Below the pieces are notes generated by a model that was not told the DNA's origin, did not search any database, and saw only the letters and a list, made by a program, of their open reading frames with translations. The translations under genes were made by a program, and so were the position numbers. 9,200 bases of DNA from an uncultured Caulobacteraceae bacterium (GTDB lineage Bacteria > Pseudomonadota > Alphaproteobacteria > Caulobacterales > Caulobacteraceae): assembly GCA_903884915.1 (NCBI GenBank), contig CAISGS010000277.1, positions 1 through 9,200 of the forward strand, in the 5' to 3' direction. This document shows, in pieces, positions 1 to 6,132 of the stretch (the stretch's first letter is position 1; each line of letters begins with the position of its first letter).

Positions 1-280
1 AGGTGGCATTAGGTCGGTCTCGACCAGCCTAGGAGATTGAGAACCTGCTGTTGTTTGATTAGAGCCTGTGGGCCTTTTCACGTCTATTCGGCGGGAAGTC
101 GATGTCGTGCTGGGCGCCGCCGCTGTCCCCGGCTGATCAGGGCGATGCATTTTGTTGATATAAGTCCTCGCCCGTGAAATTGGTTAGATAGCGAATAAAT
201 ATCGGCGGTGGCTTGAATAGGGCGCCGCGACGCCGCAGAGTGTGGGCATAGACTCTCTGATCTGGATTTAGGGAAATTCG
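1..280. other. Non-coding leader region upstream of the operon
   Basis: No convincing gene is visible here. All three plus frames stop within about 40 bases of the left edge. One minus frame stays open from an ATG at 150 to the edge, but its product is short, low in complexity and not recognisable. The segment from about 150 to 205 is more AT-rich than its surroundings and is the likeliest place for the promoter of the rightward operon, but I see no clean -35/-10 pair with normal spacing. A small inverted repeat (AGAGT at 237-241 and ACTCT at 252-256) lies in the probable 5' leader. A good Shine-Dalgarno, AGGGA at 270-274, sits 6 nt before the first gene. Confidence 0.5.
155..167 (+). promoter_or_regulatory. 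Candidate operator or promoter element, TTGATA-N3-GTCC
   Basis: TTGATA, three bases, then GTCC. The same ten fixed positions recur at 5441-5453, upstream of the MarR-family gene, where they overlap an inverted repeat. TTGATA could be a -35 hexamer, but no good -10 lies 16-18 bp downstream. It may be a binding site shared by the operon and its regulator. That is inference from two copies only. Confidence 0.25.
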
Positions 281-1414
281 ATGCTCACCGAAGACGAGTT
301 GCTGGCGCAGGTTGAGGCGCAGTTCCTAGGCTTTCCGTCGCCAACCGCGCCGCGCATTCAAGCCGGAGGCCATCCGTGCCAGGGCATCTACTGGACGCCA
401 AAGGGGAAGAGACCCAAGGTCGCCTTCATCGCAACCCACTATAATGTCGATTTTTCAGAGCACTATATCGCGCCCTTTCTAGCCAATCAGGGCTTCGGAT
501 TTCTGGGTTGGAATACGCGATATCGCGGCTTTGAGGATCAGTTCCTGCTCGAACATGCTGTGATCGATATTGGCGTCGGCGTGAAGTGGCTCAAGGAACA
601 GGCGGGCGTTGAGACCGTCGTCATCCTTGGCAATTCGGGCGGCGGGTCACTGATGGGCGCCTACCAGGCTGAAGCCATTGCGCCGACCTTGGGCGACCTG
701 CTCAACAGCGCGGGCAAGGCCGCCTTGGCTGATTTGCCTCAAGCCGATCTCTATGTGTCGCTCAACGCCCATCAAGGGCGACCAGAGGTGCTGACCGACT
801 GGATGGATGGCTCTGTGATCGATGAGAACGACCCGGTCGCGACTGACCCCTCACTTGATCCGTTCAGTCCTGAGAACAAACCGCCTTACAGCCCTGACTT
901 CATTGCGCGCTACAAGGCCGCACAGATCGCCCGCAATCAAAAGATCACCGACTGGGCCAAGGTCGAGCTTAAGCGGCTCAATGATGCGGGTATCCCGGAT
1001 CGAATCTTCCCGCTCTTTCGCATCTGGGGTGATTTGCGGATGATGGACCCGACCATCGATCCGTCTGATCGTCTTCCCCAATCCTGCTATCGCGGCCATC
1101 CGGCCATCGCCAATCGCTCTCCGAGTATTGGGCGGGCCAATACGCTCAAGACTTGGCTGTCTATGTGGAGCCTTGAAACTTCACGCTGCCGTGGGGGCGA
1201 GCAGTTGGCCAAGTTCCGGTTGCCTGCGTTGGTCGTGCAAGGCTTAGCCGATACAGGCGTCTTCCCCTCCGATGCGCACAAGATCTATAACAGCATCGGC
1301 TCCACCGATAAGACCTTGGCCATGATCCCCGGAGCGCACTATTTTGAGGACTCGTTGGCCAATCGTCACGCGGCCGCCGATCTGATCTGTGAGTGGGTGA
1401 GGGCGCGGTCCTGA
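281..1414 (+). CDS. Alpha/beta hydrolase with intact Ser-Asp-His triad
   Basis: A 377-residue alpha/beta-hydrolase-fold protein, probably a cytoplasmic esterase, lactonase or amidase, since no signal peptide is seen. The nucleophile elbow is GNSGGG with Ser119. The likely acid is Asp324 (in GLADTGVF) and the base His353 (in PGAHYF), so the triad is complete. The core strand AFIATHYN (about 48-55) takes the oxyanion-hole position. About 170 residues between the elbow and the acid strand (roughly 130-310), rich in Pro, Asp and Trp, probably form a lid or cap; this makes the protein longer than typical 270-300-residue family members. The ATG at 281 has AGGGA 6 nt upstream. It is the first gene of the rightward operon, 31 bp before the kinase, and may release the acid that the downstream enzymes process. 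The substrate is unknown. Confidence 0.85.
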   Translation: MLTEDELLAQVEAQFLGFPSPTAPRIQAGGHPCQGIYWTPKGKRPKVAFIATHYNVDFSEHYIAPFLANQGFGFLGWNTRYRGFEDQFLLEHAVIDIGVGVKWLKEQAGVETVVILGNSGGGSLMGAYQAEAIAPTLGDLLNSAGKAALADLPQADLYVSLNAHQGRPEVLTDWMDGSVIDENDPVATDPSLDPFSPENKPPYSPDFIARYKAAQIARNQKITDWAKVELKRLNDAGIPDRIFPLFRIWGDLRMMDPTIDPSDRLPQSCYRGHPAIANRSPSIGRANTLKTWLSMWSLETSRCRGGEQLAKFRLPALVVQGLADTGVFPSDAHKIYNSIGSTDKTLAMIPGAHYFEDSLANRHAAADLICEWVRARS

Positions 1415-1445
1415 TCTGTTTCGAGCGTCTTTAGGGCCCACTAAG

Positions 1446-2453
1446 ATGGATGATACAGCCCACCTATGCGAGGCCTTGGTCGAGCTTGGCTTGATCGCAG
1501 CAGGCGAGCAGCCTCGGTTCAGCTTCATGACCGGCGGCGTGTCCTGTGATGTGGCTAAGGTCGAGACGGCTGATGGCCGGGTCCTTGTGATTAAGAAGGC
1601 TCTGCCTCAGTTGCGGGTCCCGACCGAGTGGCTCGCATCGGCTGATCGCTCAGCCTTCGAAGTCCAATGGCTGAAACTCGTTCGTGCCCGCGTTAGCGCC
1701 GATCTGGTGCCCGAGGTGATCGCGGAGCTTCCCGAGCGCCATATCTTCGTCATGGCCTATCTGCCCCTCGAAACCCATCCGGTCTGGAAGGCTGAATTGC
1801 TGGAGGGCAGGGTTGATCCGGACTTTGCCGGTGCGCTGGGTCAATCCCTCGTTCAAATTCACGCGGCGACGGCGAACGATCCCGCCCTTGCTCAGCAATT
1901 TGCCACCGATGATCTCTTTATGGCGCTTCGGATCGACCCGTTCCTGCTCCATGTGGCCAGACATCAAGCCGATGTGGCCCCAGTGCTTCGAGCCTTAGCC
2001 TTGGACCTGCAGTCGCGCAAAACCGCGTTGGTCCATGGGGATGTAAGCCCCAAGAACATCCTTATCGGCCCAAAAGGACCGGTGATCCTTGATGCCGAAT
2101 GTGCGGTCTATGGAGACCCGGCCTTTGACCTCGCCTTTTGCCTTACCCATTTGCTTATAAAATCAGTTTTTATAAGGGATAAGGTTGCATTATTGATAGA
2201 TTGTGTAAGGTCTTTGGGCGATACCTATCTCGCAGGGATAGGGTGGGAAGACCCTCAGGCCCTGTCGGCGCGAACCGCAAAACTGGTCGCGGCCCTGTTG
2301 CTGGCAAGGTTAGATGGCAAGTCGACAGCGCCCTATCTGACAGACGAGGGCGACAAGGCCTTGATCCGCCAGCAAGCCAAGGCTGTCTTGCAGGAACCGG
2401 CGCTGGACCTTGCCCAATTGATCAACCGTTGGACCTTCGAGGGGCAGGCGTGA
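1446..2453 (+). CDS. APH/choline-kinase-fold phosphotransferase
   Basis: A 335-residue small-molecule kinase of the aminoglycoside phosphotransferase/choline kinase/methylthioribose kinase fold. The N-lobe has a Gly-containing loop (TGGVSCDVAKV, 29-39) and a probable ATP-binding Lys in VLVIKKAL (Lys50 or 51). The catalytic loop is HGDVSPKN (197-204; Asp199 catalytic, Asn204 a metal ligand), and the metal-binding Asp is in ILDAE (Asp216). All key residues are present, so it should be active. Antibiotic resistance is not implied: many members phosphorylate metabolites. Given the enolase and hydroxyacid dehydrogenase that follow, I infer that it phosphorylates the 2-hydroxyl of a hydroxy acid. 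AGGG at 1433-1436 is a modest ribosome site 9 nt from the ATG. The stop overlaps the enolase start (TGATG). Codons 236-256 are unusually AT-rich and hold a 9-bp inverted repeat (separate entry). Confidence 0.85.
   Translation: MDDTAHLCEALVELGLIAAGEQPRFSFMTGGVSCDVAKVETADGRVLVIKKALPQLRVPTEWLASADRSAFEVQWLKLVRARVSADLVPEVIAELPERHIFVMAYLPLETHPVWKAELLEGRVDPDFAGALGQSLVQIHAATANDPALAQQFATDDLFMALRIDPFLLHVARHQADVAPVLRALALDLQSRKTALVHGDVSPKNILIGPKGPVILDAECAVYGDPAFDLAFCLTHLLIKSVFIRDKVALLIDCVRSLGDTYLAGIGWEDPQALSARTAKLVAALLLARLDGKSTAPYLTDEGDKALIRQQAKAVLQEPALDLAQLINRWTFEGQA
2154..2176. repeat. Perfect 9-bp inverted repeat inside the kinase gene
   Basis: Arms CTTATAAAA (2154-2162) and TTTTATAAG (2168-2176) are perfect reverse complements separated by TCAGT. 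The repeat lies in a patch (2151-2210) with about 28% G+C by my count, inside a gene that is otherwise GC-rich. The codons here include ATA three times, AGG twice, and TTA, TCA and GTA, all unusual in this window. The right arm contains TATAAG, which resembles a -10 box, but no -35 is evident. It could be an operator, an internal regulatory site or an mRNA hairpin. Confidence 0.7.
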
Positions 2454-3757
2454 TGCGCGATCAGATTTCCAAGGTCATCGCGCGGCAGGTCTGGGACTCA
2501 CGAGGTCGCCCGACGCTCGAGGCCGAGGTCACGCTGGTCAGCGGTGCCACGGGGCGGGCCATTGCTCCGGCGGGAGCCTCTCGAGGCGCGCATGAAGCGG
2601 TTGATCTGCGCGATGGCGGCGCCGCCTTCGGGGGATTTGGCGTTGCGCGCGCCCTTGCCGGGGTCGAAGCAGAGATAGCACCGGCCTTGATTGGCCGCGA
2701 CGCCACCGATCAGGCTGCGATCGATGCGGTGCTCATCGACCTTGACGGGACCCCAAACAAGAGCCGGTTGGGAGCTAATGCTCTGGTGGCCGTGTCGATG
2801 GCCAATCTGCACGCGGCTGCCGCCTCTGCTCAAGTGCCTCTTTGGCAATGGTTGGCGCAAGGTAGGCCCGTGCGAATTCCCTTGCCTGAAATTCAAATCT
2901 TCGGCGGCGGGGCCCACGCCGGACGCCGCACAGATGTTCAGGACTTCATGGTCATGGCGCCCAAGGCCGGGTCTTTCCGTCGCGCGCTAGAAATCACCGC
3001 CGATATCTATCGCGCCGCTGGCCAACTTATGGAGGCGAGGGGGCCGATCACGGGCGTCGCCGATGAGGGCGGATGGTGGCCGAACTTCACCTCGAACGAG
3101 GATGCCCTCGATGTCCTGACCCAAGCCATTGAACGGGCCGGATACCGGGCCGGGGAAGAGGTCTTCATCTCGCTCGACATCGCCGCCAACGAGTTTTGCG
3201 TTGATGGTGGTTACAGCATGGCCCTAGACCAAAGGGTTCTAAGCGCCGATGAGATGGTCGAGCGCATGGTCGCTTGGGCGGGCCGCTATCCGATTGTCTC
3301 CATCGAAGATCCCGCCGGGCAGGACGAGTTCGCTACCTTGGCCAAGATCAATGCCCAGATTGGCCATCGGGTTCAGATCATCGGCGACGATGTTCTGGTC
3401 ACCAATGCCGAACGGGTCGCCCGCGCGTCGGATGCTGCGGCCTGTAATGCGGTGCTGATTAAGGTCAATCAGGCCGGTACCGTCACAGAGGCCAAGGCCG
3501 CGCTGGACGCAGGTAAGGCCAGAGGCTGGGGCACCATTGTCTCCGCGCGGTCGGGCGAGACCGAAGATGTCACAATCTCCCACCTTTCGGTGGGCTGGGA
3601 CGCAGGTCAGTTGAAGGTCGGGTCCTTCACACGGTCTGAACGGATGGCCAAGTGGAACGAGGTCCTGCGCATCGAGGAGCGCCTTGGCTCAAACGCGGCC
3701 TATGCGGGATGTGACGCCTTCTTTGCGCCCGTAGCGGCCAATCTGACCAAGGGATGA
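2453..3757 (+). CDS. Enolase-superfamily paralogue with altered active site
   Basis: A 434-residue protein alignable end to end with enolase (phosphopyruvate hydratase). Retained: the loop Ser (Ser43 in GAS), His155 (GGAHAG), Glu205 (DEGG), metal ligands Asp242, Glu285 (SIEDP) and Asp312 (GDD), base Lys337 (LIKVNQAG), Arg366 and Ser367, and Lys388. Changed: canonical SHRSGETED reads SARSGETED (Ala365 for His373, yeast numbering), QEFM reads QDFM (Asp164 for Glu168), loop SGASTG reads AGASRG, and the usual NGG before the His reads FGG. It should still bind Mg2+ and abstract a proton alpha to a carboxylate, but its substrate may differ at C3. It is not in a glycolytic or pyrG context, so it is probably a second, specialised enolase. 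The start at 2453 has GAGGGG 8 nt upstream and overlaps the kinase stop by one base. Confidence 0.85.
   Translation: MRDQISKVIARQVWDSRGRPTLEAEVTLVSGATGRAIAPAGASRGAHEAVDLRDGGAAFGGFGVARALAGVEAEIAPALIGRDATDQAAIDAVLIDLDGTPNKSRLGANALVAVSMANLHAAAASAQVPLWQWLAQGRPVRIPLPEIQIFGGGAHAGRRTDVQDFMVMAPKAGSFRRALEITADIYRAAGQLMEARGPITGVADEGGWWPNFTSNEDALDVLTQAIERAGYRAGEEVFISLDIAANEFCVDGGYSMALDQRVLSADEMVERMVAWAGRYPIVSIEDPAGQDEFATLAKINAQIGHRVQIIGDDVLVTNAERVARASDAAACNAVLIKVNQAGTVTEAKAALDAGKARGWGTIVSARSGETEDVTISHLSVGWDAGQLKVGSFTRSERMAKWNEVLRIEERLGSNAAYAGCDAFFAPVAANLTKG
3749..3753 (+). promoter_or_regulatory. Shine-Dalgarno that decides the dehydrogenase start
   Basis: AAGGG at 3749-3753 directly abuts the ATG at 3754 but lies 6 nt before the ATG at 3760. 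Normal spacing therefore favours initiation at 3760. The site lies inside the last enolase codons, which suggests translational coupling. Confidence 0.55.
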
Positions 3758-3759
3758 GC

Positions 3760-4704
3760 ATGAAGACCGTTTTACAATATCGGGCCAGCCCAGGCTTTTG
3801 CGATCAGATCAAGACCGCCTTTGCCCAAATGGACCCGGTGACCGTCGTCGATGAGTTCGACGAACCGCGCTTTTCCGAGGCCATGCTGACCGCCGAGGTC
3901 CTTCTCCATGTCCTCAAGCCCGTGACCGCTGAGGTGATCGCTAATGCGCCCCATCTCAAGCTGATCCAAAAGCTTGGTGTCGGCACCAACACCATCGACC
4001 TTGTCGCTGCCAAGGCGAGGGGCATCACTGTCTGCAATATGCCGGGCACCAACAGCCAAGCCGTGGCCGAGATGGCCCTGACTCTGATGCTAACTTGCCT
4101 GCGCCGCACGATCTATCTCGACAGCCTGACGCGCGCTGGCAACGGCTGGAACCCCGACCTTGAGGCGCTGGACAGTGTTGGCGAGGTCTGCGGGCGAACG
4201 GTGGGTCTGGTCGGCTTTGGACAGTCGGCACAGCGCCTAGCGCCGGTGCTCACCGCCCTTGGGGCTAAGGTGATCTATACGGCAAGGTCCGCGCGGCCTG
4301 ATGCGCCCTATGGGCTCCGCGACTTGGAGACCTTGCTAGAAGAGGCCGATATTGTCTCGCTCCATCTGCCCTTGACCGACGAAACCCGCAACCTGATCGA
4401 CGCCAAGGCCTTGGGCCTGATGAAGCCGGGCGGCATCGTGATCAATACCTCGCGGGGAGAGATCATTGATGAGGCGGCCTTGGAGGCAGCCCTAGGGTCC
4501 GGCCATCTGCGCGGGGCAGGGTTGGATGTGTTCGCTCAGGAACCGGCAGGCGCTGGCAACCCGCTCTTCGCCCTCGACACGGTTGTCGTGGCCCCCCATC
4601 AGGCTTGGCTCACCCCAGAGACCCTGTCGCGGAGCCTTGCCGTGGCAAAGGAAAACTGTCGACGGCTCGCCGCCGGTGAGGCCCTTCTGCATCGGGTGGT
4701 CTGA
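3760..4704 (+). CDS. D-2-hydroxyacid dehydrogenase
   Basis: A 314-residue NAD(P)-dependent D-isomer 2-hydroxyacid dehydrogenase (phosphoglycerate dehydrogenase/hydroxypyruvate reductase family), without the C-terminal ACT domain of many SerA proteins. Counting from the alternative ATG at 3754 (316 residues), the Rossmann loop is GFGQSA (154-159, Ala replacing the third Gly). The catalytic set is Arg234 (NTSRGEI), Glu263 (DVFAQEP) and His282 (APHQAW), all present. After the second beta strand the residues are YTARS (175-179) rather than the Asp typical of NAD enzymes, which suggests NADP(H) preference. It likely interconverts a 2-oxo acid and a D-2-hydroxy acid in the cytoplasm. The start at 3760 is chosen from the AAGGG spacing and follows the enolase stop by 2 nt; a start at 3754 would overlap that stop as ATGA. 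Confidence 0.88.
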   Translation: MKTVLQYRASPGFCDQIKTAFAQMDPVTVVDEFDEPRFSEAMLTAEVLLHVLKPVTAEVIANAPHLKLIQKLGVGTNTIDLVAAKARGITVCNMPGTNSQAVAEMALTLMLTCLRRTIYLDSLTRAGNGWNPDLEALDSVGEVCGRTVGLVGFGQSAQRLAPVLTALGAKVIYTARSARPDAPYGLRDLETLLEEADIVSLHLPLTDETRNLIDAKALGLMKPGGIVINTSRGEIIDEAALEAALGSGHLRGAGLDVFAQEPAGAGNPLFALDTVVVAPHQAWLTPETLSRSLAVAKENCRRLAAGEALLHRVV

Positions 4705-4705
4705 G

Positions 4706-5416
4706 ATGTCGGTTTTTGCTAAAACGCCCATCGTCTTTGCGTGCGGCCAGCTTCTGGACGAACGGTGTTGGGAACCCCAGCGCGCGGCCTTGGCTGACCA
4801 GCGCAGTCTGTTTGTCTCCGATCACCGCAGTGATGACACGATCGCTGGCATGGCCCAGCGGCTGTTGGCCAGCGCGCCAGATCAGTTCCTGTTGGTGGGA
4901 CATGCGATGGGCGGATTCATCGCGCTGGAGGTCATGCGGCAGGCGCCCGAGCGGGTCAAAGCCCTTGCCCTCTTGGCCACCTTGGCCAATGCCGATGGTC
5001 CCGCCCAGACCGAGCGGCGCTTGGGCTATATCAGGCTGGTAGAGGAGGGGCGTTTTGAGCAGGTCGCCGAAGAGCGCATTCCCATGCTGCTCGCCCCCGC
5101 GCGTCGCAGTGACCCGGTCCTAACCGGTCAGATCCGCGCCATGGCGCAGGACACAGGGGCGGAAATCTTTTTGCGCCAACAGCGGGCCATCATGAGCCGG
5201 ATCGAAAGCCGCCCATCGCTTGACGCCATTACTGTACCGACCCTGATCCTCTGGGGGGACGAGGACGGCATCACCACCATGGCTCAGCAGCAGGATATGC
5301 TGGGCGGTATTTCAGGCGCGCGACTGGAGGTCCTGAAGGGCTGCGGACATCTCTTGACGCTGGAGGCGTCGAATGAGGTCAATGGCCTCCTATCCGCATG
5401 GATGGACGGGCTTTAG
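4706..5416 (+). CDS. Alpha/beta-hydrolase-fold protein lacking nucleophile Ser
   Basis: A 236-residue compact alpha/beta-hydrolase-fold protein without a signal peptide, so cytoplasmic. It has the family layout: first strand PIVFACGQLLDERCW (8-22), nucleophile elbow LVGHAMGG (63-70), acid-containing strand LILWGDEDG (180-188, Asp187 likely catalytic) and base-containing GCGHLLTLE (212-220, His215). The elbow has GCG (Ala67) where Ser is expected, and the usual HG of the oxyanion strand reads CG. It may be non-hydrolytic (lyase, isomerase, binding protein) or inactive; close relatives I recognise by pattern (PGLLCDARLW...SMGG) carry Ser. The ATG at 4706 is one base after the dehydrogenase stop, with GGTGG at 4695-4699 as a weak ribosome site. 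It is the last gene of the tight operon. Confidence 0.82.
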   Translation: MSVFAKTPIVFACGQLLDERCWEPQRAALADQRSLFVSDHRSDDTIAGMAQRLLASAPDQFLLVGHAMGGFIALEVMRQAPERVKALALLATLANADGPAQTERRLGYIRLVEEGRFEQVAEERIPMLLAPARRSDPVLTGQIRAMAQDTGAEIFLRQQRAIMSRIESRPSLDAITVPTLILWGDEDGITTMAQQQDMLGGISGARLEVLKGCGHLLTLEASNEVNGLLSAWMDGL

Positions 5417-5542
5417 ACGGGCTATGGGTTGGGCAGCCAATTGATAATTGTCCGACCGCGCTCTTTTTAAAAGGCGCGCCAGCTTTAGCCATAGACACCA
5501 AGAACGTCTAAATCTAATGCCGTCCAAATTCGGTAAGCTAGC
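5417..5542. other. Intergenic region between operon and MarR-family gene
   Basis: A 126-bp gap, AT-richer than the flanking genes, that probably holds the promoter of the regulator. Besides the inverted repeat at 5438-5450 there is an imperfect palindrome centred on 5468 (CTTTT and AAAAG arms, 5463-5473, flanked by alternating CG runs that can pair with one bulge). A possible promoter is TTGATA at 5441-5446 with TTTTAA at 5465-5470 (18-bp spacer). No clear intrinsic terminator with a T tract follows the upstream gene. Confidence 0.4.
5438..5453 (+). promoter_or_regulatory. Candidate MarR-type operator
   Basis: CAATT and AATTG arms around GAT form an inverted repeat (5438-5450), followed by TCC. 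MarR-family dimers commonly bind short AT-rich palindromes near their own promoters. The site also contains the TTGATA-N3-GTCC pattern found at 155-167, and it overlaps the putative -35, which would suit autorepression. This is inferred from symmetry and location only. Confidence 0.4.
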
Positions 5543-6097
5543 GTGACAGACCATGCCAATTCGAGCGATCCCATGACAGTGCCGGTTGATGGACAGTTCC
5601 CGCCCGAGGTGCAGGCCTTGCCCCCCGAAATCTCGGTCTATGCACAGCCAGAAAACAGCATTGGCTATCAGCTTCGAATGGCCTTTCGCGGCTTTTCAAC
5701 CAAGTTGGAGCGAAAGACCTCGGCCCATGGGGTATCGAGCGGGCAGTGGCGCTTTCTAAGGCAGCTGTGGATTGAGGATGGCCCGACCCAGCGCGAGCTG
5801 AGTGTTCGGGTTGGTATGCGCGAACCGACCACGGTTGTTGCGGTCAATAGTCTGGTCAAGAGTGGGCTGGCGGTGCGCGTGCCGAGCCTGGAGGACCGGC
5901 GTAAGGTCCATATTCGTCTGACCCCGCTCGGTCGCTCGCTGCAGGCGACGCTTTTGCCCATGGTTGCGGACGTCAATGATCGCGCAACCAAGGGCCTCAC
6001 CAAGGCCGAGATCGCGACCCTCATAAGGCTTCTGCGTCACATTAACACCAATATGGCTCAAGAGATGGACCAGGTTGGTGGCGATACCGCTCCCTGA
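5543..6097 (+). CDS. MarR-family transcriptional regulator
   Basis: A 184-residue winged helix-turn-helix regulator of the MarR family. The N-terminal part (about 1-40) is polar and Pro-rich. A dimerisation helix follows (about 40-63), then the DNA-binding domain: SGQWRFLRQLW (66-76), recognition region TQRELSVRVGMREPTTVVAVNSL split over 82-104, and the wing with the family hallmark DRRKVHIRLTPLG (118-130). The C-terminal helices (about 140-175) complete the dimer. Family members usually repress linked catabolic or efflux genes and release DNA on binding a small phenolic or acidic ligand. Its likely targets are its own promoter and the operon upstream. I use the GTG at 5543, with GGTAAG at 5532-5537 as ribosome site; an in-frame ATG at 5573 is possible and would give 174 residues. 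Confidence 0.9.
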   Translation: MTDHANSSDPMTVPVDGQFPPEVQALPPEISVYAQPENSIGYQLRMAFRGFSTKLERKTSAHGVSSGQWRFLRQLWIEDGPTQRELSVRVGMREPTTVVAVNSLVKSGLAVRVPSLEDRRKVHIRLTPLGRSLQATLLPMVADVNDRATKGLTKAEIATLIRLLRHINTNMAQEMDQVGGDTAP

Positions 6098-6132
6098 GCC
6101 TCAAGTTTGAGGTTCCGGGCAAGGGCCTTGGC
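6098..6132. terminator. Possible bidirectional terminator between convergent genes
   Basis: The 35 bp between the convergent MarR-family and VOC genes contains a small hairpin, CCTCA/TGAGG around AGTT (6099-6112), and a second short palindrome, CAAGG/CCTTG (6120-6130). Neither is followed by a T tract on either strand, so intrinsic termination is only suggested by the location and symmetry. Confidence 0.3.

Noticed and set aside
61..85. A possible intrinsic terminator (GCC/GGC with a short T run) near the left edge
   Set aside because: The stem is only 3-4 bp with a mismatch, too weak to support.
1..150. A minus-strand open frame running off the left edge, possibly a divergent gene
   Set aside because: Only about 50 codons are visible, of low-complexity Thr/Ser/Pro-rich composition, without a clear ribosome site or known motif.
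2201..2452. An in-frame 84-codon N-terminal extension of the enolase
   Set aside because: It lies within the kinase gene in another frame and matches nothing in the enolase family. The family N-terminus begins just after the ATG at 2453, which has a good ribosome site.
1446..2453. Aminoglycoside resistance gene
   Set aside because: The fold matches APH enzymes, but its operon partners are metabolic and no resistance-specific subfamily signature was recognised.
4526..4705. An in-frame N-terminal extension of the second hydrolase
   Set aside because: It overlaps the dehydrogenase C-terminus, and the family's first strand begins directly after the ATG at 4706.
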